Assembly (NCBI GenBank): GCA_963789515.1
Contig: CAWBKW010000003.1
Location: 1 to 64,000 of the forward strand
Direction: 5' to 3'
DNA from: JBAXEO01 sp963789515
GTDB taxonomy: Bacteria > Actinomycetota > Coriobacteriia > Anaerosomatales > JAAXUF01
DNA length: 64,000 nucleotides
Part shown: positions 60,189-64,000 of the stretch, one piece after another
How the letters are laid out: each line of letters begins with the position of its first letter
Numbering within the stretch: position 1 is the first letter of the stretch
Position numbers and translations under genes: made by a program
The notes under the pieces: model-generated
What the model was told of the DNA's origin: nothing
Seen by the model: the letters and a program-made list of their open reading frames with translations, nothing else
The model's database searches: none

Positions 60189-62461
60189 ATGGGAATCAGA
60201 ACTCGCACCATCGCTTCGGCCATCGTGTTCGTCGTCGCGCTGGGGCTGCTCGCAGTGCCCACCCTGCTGGCGCCCATCCCGCTTCTCGGCGACATGACCC
60301 CTCCGCAGGCAGCTCTTGCGGCCGTGCCGCACACAAGCCTGACGTGGGGCGACTACCCCAGCGCCTGCCGGGGATGTCATGCAACCGAGTTCGCCGACGC
60401 CTACCAGGGGGTCCACTACCAGTGGCAGGGTGTCGCGTCGGACAACACCAACAAGCCGGGCACCTTGCAGGGCAAGGCGACCAACGCGATGAACGCCTAC
60501 TGCATCAGCACGCTGGGCAACTGGAAGACCTGCGGCAAGTGCCATCCCGGCCGCGGCGCCCAGCCGGTCTGGACGGCCGACCCCCACCGCCGCTCAGCTC
60601 GAGAACATCGACTGCCTGATGTGCCACAACGAGGCCTACGCGATGGCGCGCGTCCGTCTCGCGGACGGCACGATGGGTCCGCCCGCCGGCACCCCGCAAG
60701 CGACGCTCGACGGCTACGTGCAGAACATCGCCAAGCCGAAGCGGGCCAACTGCCTGAAGTGCCACGCGTTCGCGGGTGGCGGGGACGGGGTCAAGCGCGG
60801 CGACATCTCGGCGGTCCAGACGCAACACGGCCGACGGCAACCTCGATGTCCACATGGCCACCACGCGCGGCAACCTCGCCTGCCAGGCCTGCCACACGTT
60901 CGTCCACCACAAGGTCACGGGCAAGGGCTCGGACCTCGAGGCGACCGATTACGCGTCCGAGGTCAAGTGCGCCACCGCCCAGTGTCATCCCACCAAGCAG
61001 ACGGGCGGCCACGCGACAGCCGCCGTCAACAGCCATCTCGCTCACGTCGCGTGCCAGACCTGCCACGTCCCCGTCTACGGCAAGGTCGCGACCGAGGTCC
61101 AGCGCGACTGGCGGGTCTCGACCGGGGTCCCTGGCGCCTACAAGCCCACCGAGACCAAGGGCAGCAACCTCACGCCGACCTACAAGTGGTGGAACCGCAA
61201 GACCAACAACTACGTCATGGGCGACTCGGCGGTGCTCGATCCGGCCACCGGCGCCTACAGCATGGAGCGTCTGCAGGGTGGCGCGAAGGGCGACACGACC
61301 AACAAGATCTACCCCTTCAAGTACAAGGTCGCCTACCAGCCGATGCGCACGACCGGCAACATCCTGGTGGCGCTCGACACCAACGAGTACCTCAACGTCT
61401 CGGGCGACTATGCGACGGCTGTCTCGAAGGGGCTGCTGAACATGGGGTTCGGCTCGGCGGACGCCTACACGACCGTCAAGACCGACACCTACCAGCTGCT
61501 CAACCACACGATCGCTGACGCGCAGTCCGCGGGTGGCGTGCTCGGATGCGCTGACTGCCACGGCAGCACCGCGCGGCTCGATCTCACAGGCCAGCTCGGC
61601 TACGCGCTGAAGGCGCCTCAGTCCACGACCTGCGTCCAGTGCCACGAGCGCGAGTCCTGGCCCGGTTACACGTCCGGCCATCGCAAGCATGTCACCGAGG
61701 AGAAGCTCGACTGCATCAACTGCCACACCTTCTCGCGCCCGGAACGCGGCCTGCAGGGAGCGGTCGCCTATCCGGCCGCGGCAGGCAGCCTCTCCGGAAC
61801 CGTCACCTCAGGCGGCGCGCCGCTCACCGGCGTTGTGGTGTCCGTACCCGGCTACGCTCCTGTGACGACTTCCGCAGGCGGGCTTTACAGCGTCGCCGGC
61901 ATCACGCCCGGTACGTACGGCGTGACCTACGCGATGGTCGGCTACTCCACCAAGACCGTCAGCGTGACGATCAAGTCAGGCAGCGCCACATCCACGGATG
62001 TCTCGCTCGTCGCCGGCTCGGCATTGAGGCCCGTCTACCGCTTCTTCAACAAGAAGAACGGCTCCCACTTCTACACCGCGTCTGAGTCCGAGAAGAACAG
62101 CGTCATCGCCAACCTCTCGGCGACCTACGCGCTCGACGGCCCGGCCTACCAGGTCAGCTCCGACTTCTCTGTGCCGCTTCACCGCTTCTTCAACAAGAAG
62201 AACGGCTCCCACTTCTACACCGCGTCTGAGTCCGAGAAGAACAGCGTCATCGCCAACCTCTCGGCGACCTACTCCTACGACGGCTTGGCCTACTACGTGT
62301 CCTCTGCGTCGACGGCCGCCCCTACGACGGTCTACCGCTTCTTCAACAAGAAGAACGGCAGCCATTTCTACACGGCGTCGGAAGCCGAGAAGGACAACGT
62401 GCTCGCGACCCTCTCGGCCACCTACGCGCTCGACGGCGCAGCGTTCTACGTCGCGCCCTAG
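60189..62461 (+). CDS. Secreted ten-heme cytochrome c with DUF5648-like triplet, frameshifted
   Basis: About 757 residues after removing two bases (near 60592 and 60823). ATG 60189 has GAGGA at eight bases. A signal peptide is followed by nine CxxCH motifs (CRGCH, CGKCH, CLMCH, CLKCH, CQACH, CQTCH, CADCH, CVQCH, CINCH) and one spaced CATAQCH, so ten c-type hemes by residue 520. Then come one carboxypeptidase-regulatory-like beta domain (LSGTVTSGGAPLTG...) and three YRFFNKKNGSHFYTAS repeats ending at the stop. Likely an extracellular electron carrier held at the cell surface. No cytochrome maturation genes are in the window. Confidence 0.9.
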
Positions 62462-62468
62462 GCGCGCG

Positions 62469-62506
62469 ATCGAGGGTGACGGCGGGGCCGAACCCGCCGC
62501 CTCGAT
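62469..62506 (+). terminator. Terminator after cytochrome gene
   Basis: ATCGAGG...CGGCGGG pairs with CCCGCCG CCTCGAT around a GCCGAA loop, with a GTGA bulge; 14 paired bases in total. Only a weak T-tract follows. Confidence 0.65.
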
Positions 62507-62582
62507 GCCCTTCGACCCTGTGGGCGGGTTCGGTCAGACGCGCTGACCTGCAGACATAGTGGTTCTCGCGGGAGCCATGGCA

Positions 62583-62618
62583 TAGGGCATGCTACTGAAA
62601 TCCGTGTAGCATGCCCTA
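62583..62618. repeat. Perfect 13-bp inverted repeat
   Basis: TAGGGCATGCTAC (62583-62595) and GTAGCATGCCCTA (62606-62618) are exact reverse complements with a 10-base spacer. The AT content is higher than its surroundings and there is no T-tract. It could be a bidirectional terminator or a protein-binding dyad. The rest of 62507-62753 shows nothing else I can name. Confidence 0.8.
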
Positions 62619-62753
62619 CTGCGAACCCGCGTGATCGAGCTGGATCGAGTCCGTCACACACCGGGTCCTCTTTGGGTGCGATGATGCCGGGGATCACCCG
62701 CTTGGCGTGACCCGATAGGCCAGAGCGATCGACGCTGAATGCGAGCAAGGAAT

Positions 62754-64000
62754 ATGAAGAGCCTGCGGATCTCAGTAGTGGTCGCGATGGTTGTGGCCAT
62801 GCTGACCGCGTTCCCGGGTCTGACTCCGGCAGTGGGGATGGGGGGCCCGGGTGCGGGGGTCCGTACGAGCGCCGAGGGTCCTTCCGCAGAGGCCACGCGT
62901 GCTGCTGCGGTTCCCGGCGTCGTCCTGGTGAAGGCGCGACCTTCGAGCAAGAGCACGGTTGCCGCGCTCGACGCGCTTCCGGGGGTCTCGGCTGCAGATG
63001 TCACTCCGGGCCGCAATCGCACGGCCAAGGTGAAGACTCCCAGGGGGAGAACCGACGAGCAGTTCTTGCAGGAGCTGCGAGCCTCCTCGGCCGTCGAATT
63101 CGCTGAGCCCAACTACATCAGGCAGGTTTCCGCCTACACCGTGCCGCCGAACGACCCAGGCTATACATCGACGGCGTCCGTCAGTTGGGGAGGCCCCTTC
63201 CTTGCGAACGCGCGGAGCTGGTGGATGCGGGACATCAACGCGAACGCTGGCATGAACGTCGAGAACCTGTGGGGGTCATTGGAGGCATCGTCGTTCCCCG
63301 CGCGTGCGAGCAGCGCTGCGATCAAGGTCGCCGTGATCGATACCGGTTTCTACATGGATCACCCGGACAGGGGCCCGAACATCATCGCCGGCAGGGACGA
63401 GTTCGCTACCTACACCGACGCGACGGGCGTCATGACCAAGGACAACGACGTCAGCCCCGTCGACCCCGCGGCGCCGCTCAACAGCGTCAAGACCACTTCC
63501 CACGGCACCTGCATCGCCGGGCAGATCGGCGCTCAGACCAACAACGGCATCGGCATCGCCGGCGTCACCTACGACACGACGGTTCTCGTGTACAAGGTCC
63601 AGGGTGTGTGGATCGATGGGGACCCGGCTGGCGGGTACCCGCCGGGGTGCGCGGTCATCCTCGACACGGCGATCATCGATGCCATCAACGACGCCACGGC
63701 CGCCGGCGCCAAAGTCATCAACATGAGCATCGCCGGCCCGAAGTACTCGCGGGCCATCCAGGACGCGATCAACCACGCGTGGGCGAGCGGAGTCCTGGTT
63801 GTCGCTCCCACCGGCAACGCGGGCATGCTCGATGGCGTGCAGTACCCTGGCGCCAACGCCCACGTGGTCGGCGTCGGCAGCTACACGATGGCGGGAAACA
63901 GTACACCCACCTCCAAGACGCGAAGCTCCTTCACCGACTACGGTGTCGGGCGGGACGCCGCGGCAGCGGGAGCCAACAACGGCCGCCTCGACATCCTAGC
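62754..64000 (+). CDS. Secreted subtilisin-like (S8) protease, 3'-truncated
   Basis: Open to the window end, 415 residues visible. ATG 62754 follows AAGGA. The signal peptide (ISVVVAMVVAMLTAFPGLTP) is followed by an inhibitor-I9-like propeptide (VVLVKARPSSKS... to FAEPNYIRQV, about 55-125) and the catalytic domain with Asp in VAVIDTGFYMDHP and His in SHGTCIAGQIG, plus oxyanion-region residues around VVAPTGNAG. The Ser motif would lie past the window edge. Whether its C-terminus carries the DUF5648-like triplet of the neighbouring cytochrome cannot be seen. Confidence 0.92.
   Translation, partial: MKSLRISVVVAMVVAMLTAFPGLTPAVGMGGPGAGVRTSAEGPSAEATRAAAVPGVVLVKARPSSKSTVAALDALPGVSAADVTPGRNRTAKVKTPRGRTDEQFLQELRASSAVEFAEPNYIRQVSAYTVPPNDPGYTSTASVSWGGPFLANARSWWMRDINANAGMNVENLWGSLEASSFPARASSAAIKVAVIDTGFYMDHPDRGPNIIAGRDEFATYTDATGVMTKDNDVSPVDPAAPLNSVKTTSHGTCIAGQIGAQTNNGIGIAGVTYDTTVLVYKVQGVWIDGDPAGGYPPGCAVILDTAIIDAINDATAAGAKVINMSIAGPKYSRAIQDAINHAWASGVLVVAPTGNAGMLDGVQYPGANAHVVGVGSYTMAGNSTPTSKTRSSFTDYGVGRDAAAAGANNGRLDIL

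Overview
The window is high-GC DNA from a Gram-positive actinobacterium. GC-rich third codon positions, paired LtaS-type envelope synthases, lipoboxes and the stand-alone purine genes all fit. Large surface proteins and a multiheme cytochrome suggest an environmental Coriobacteriia-like lineage (OPB41/Anaerosomatales type); that placement is inference. The sequence carries many one-base indels, mostly single inserted bases. They hit housekeeping genes such as purL and purM as well as kdpA, kdpB and kdpD, so I read them as sequence or assembly errors and annotate the interrupted genes as CDS across the breaks. They are dense at 1-13.7 kb, 17.6-23.6 kb and 43.6-51 kb and nearly absent at 24-43 kb.

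1-16.7 kb is a cation/potassium island. Two cassettes, each a Na,K-ATPase-like P-type pump followed by two TrkA-like RCK proteins, flank a kdp locus. In that locus the sensor KdpD is split: the DUF4118-GAF-kinase half sits next to kdpE, and the N-terminal KdpD/USP half sits after kdpC. 16.9-21.7 kb is a giant secreted YDG-repeat protein. 22-36.2 kb carries purL, purF, purM, purN and purH, with two LtaS-like membrane synthases between purF and purM, an orphan solute-binding lipoprotein between purN and purH, and a secreted lysozyme-like protein in opposite orientation.

36.2-43.5 kb holds an MscS channel, a K+ channel, four tRNAs, a polysaccharide deacetylase, an NlpC/P60-like protein and a cold-shock gene. 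43.5-52.8 kb holds a small minus-strand operon (ferredoxin, release-factor-like protein, 30-residue membrane peptide), a secreted Cys-repeat protein, a MacB-like ABC pair, a metallophosphoesterase and a two-component system that ends in an 11-bp-spaced direct-repeat operator in front of a secreted protein. 52.8-55.3 kb is a minus-strand operon of a CarH/AerR-like B12 photoreceptor domain and a LolCDE-like ABC transporter. 55.5-58.8 kb lies between tRNA-Asp and a second copy of the tRNA 3' end plus terminator (66-bp direct repeat). 59-64 kb encodes a membrane-anchored RapZ-C domain, a ten-heme cytochrome and the start of a subtilisin.

Five secreted proteins of unrelated function (16.9, 24.3, 41.1, 55.9 and 60.2 kb) share the same C-terminal three-fold repeat (DUF5648-like), suggesting a common surface-targeting module. 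The strongest leads are the RCK-coupled P-type pumps, the B12 photoreceptor/ABC operon, the DUF5648 secretome including the cytochrome, and the exported RapZ-C protein.
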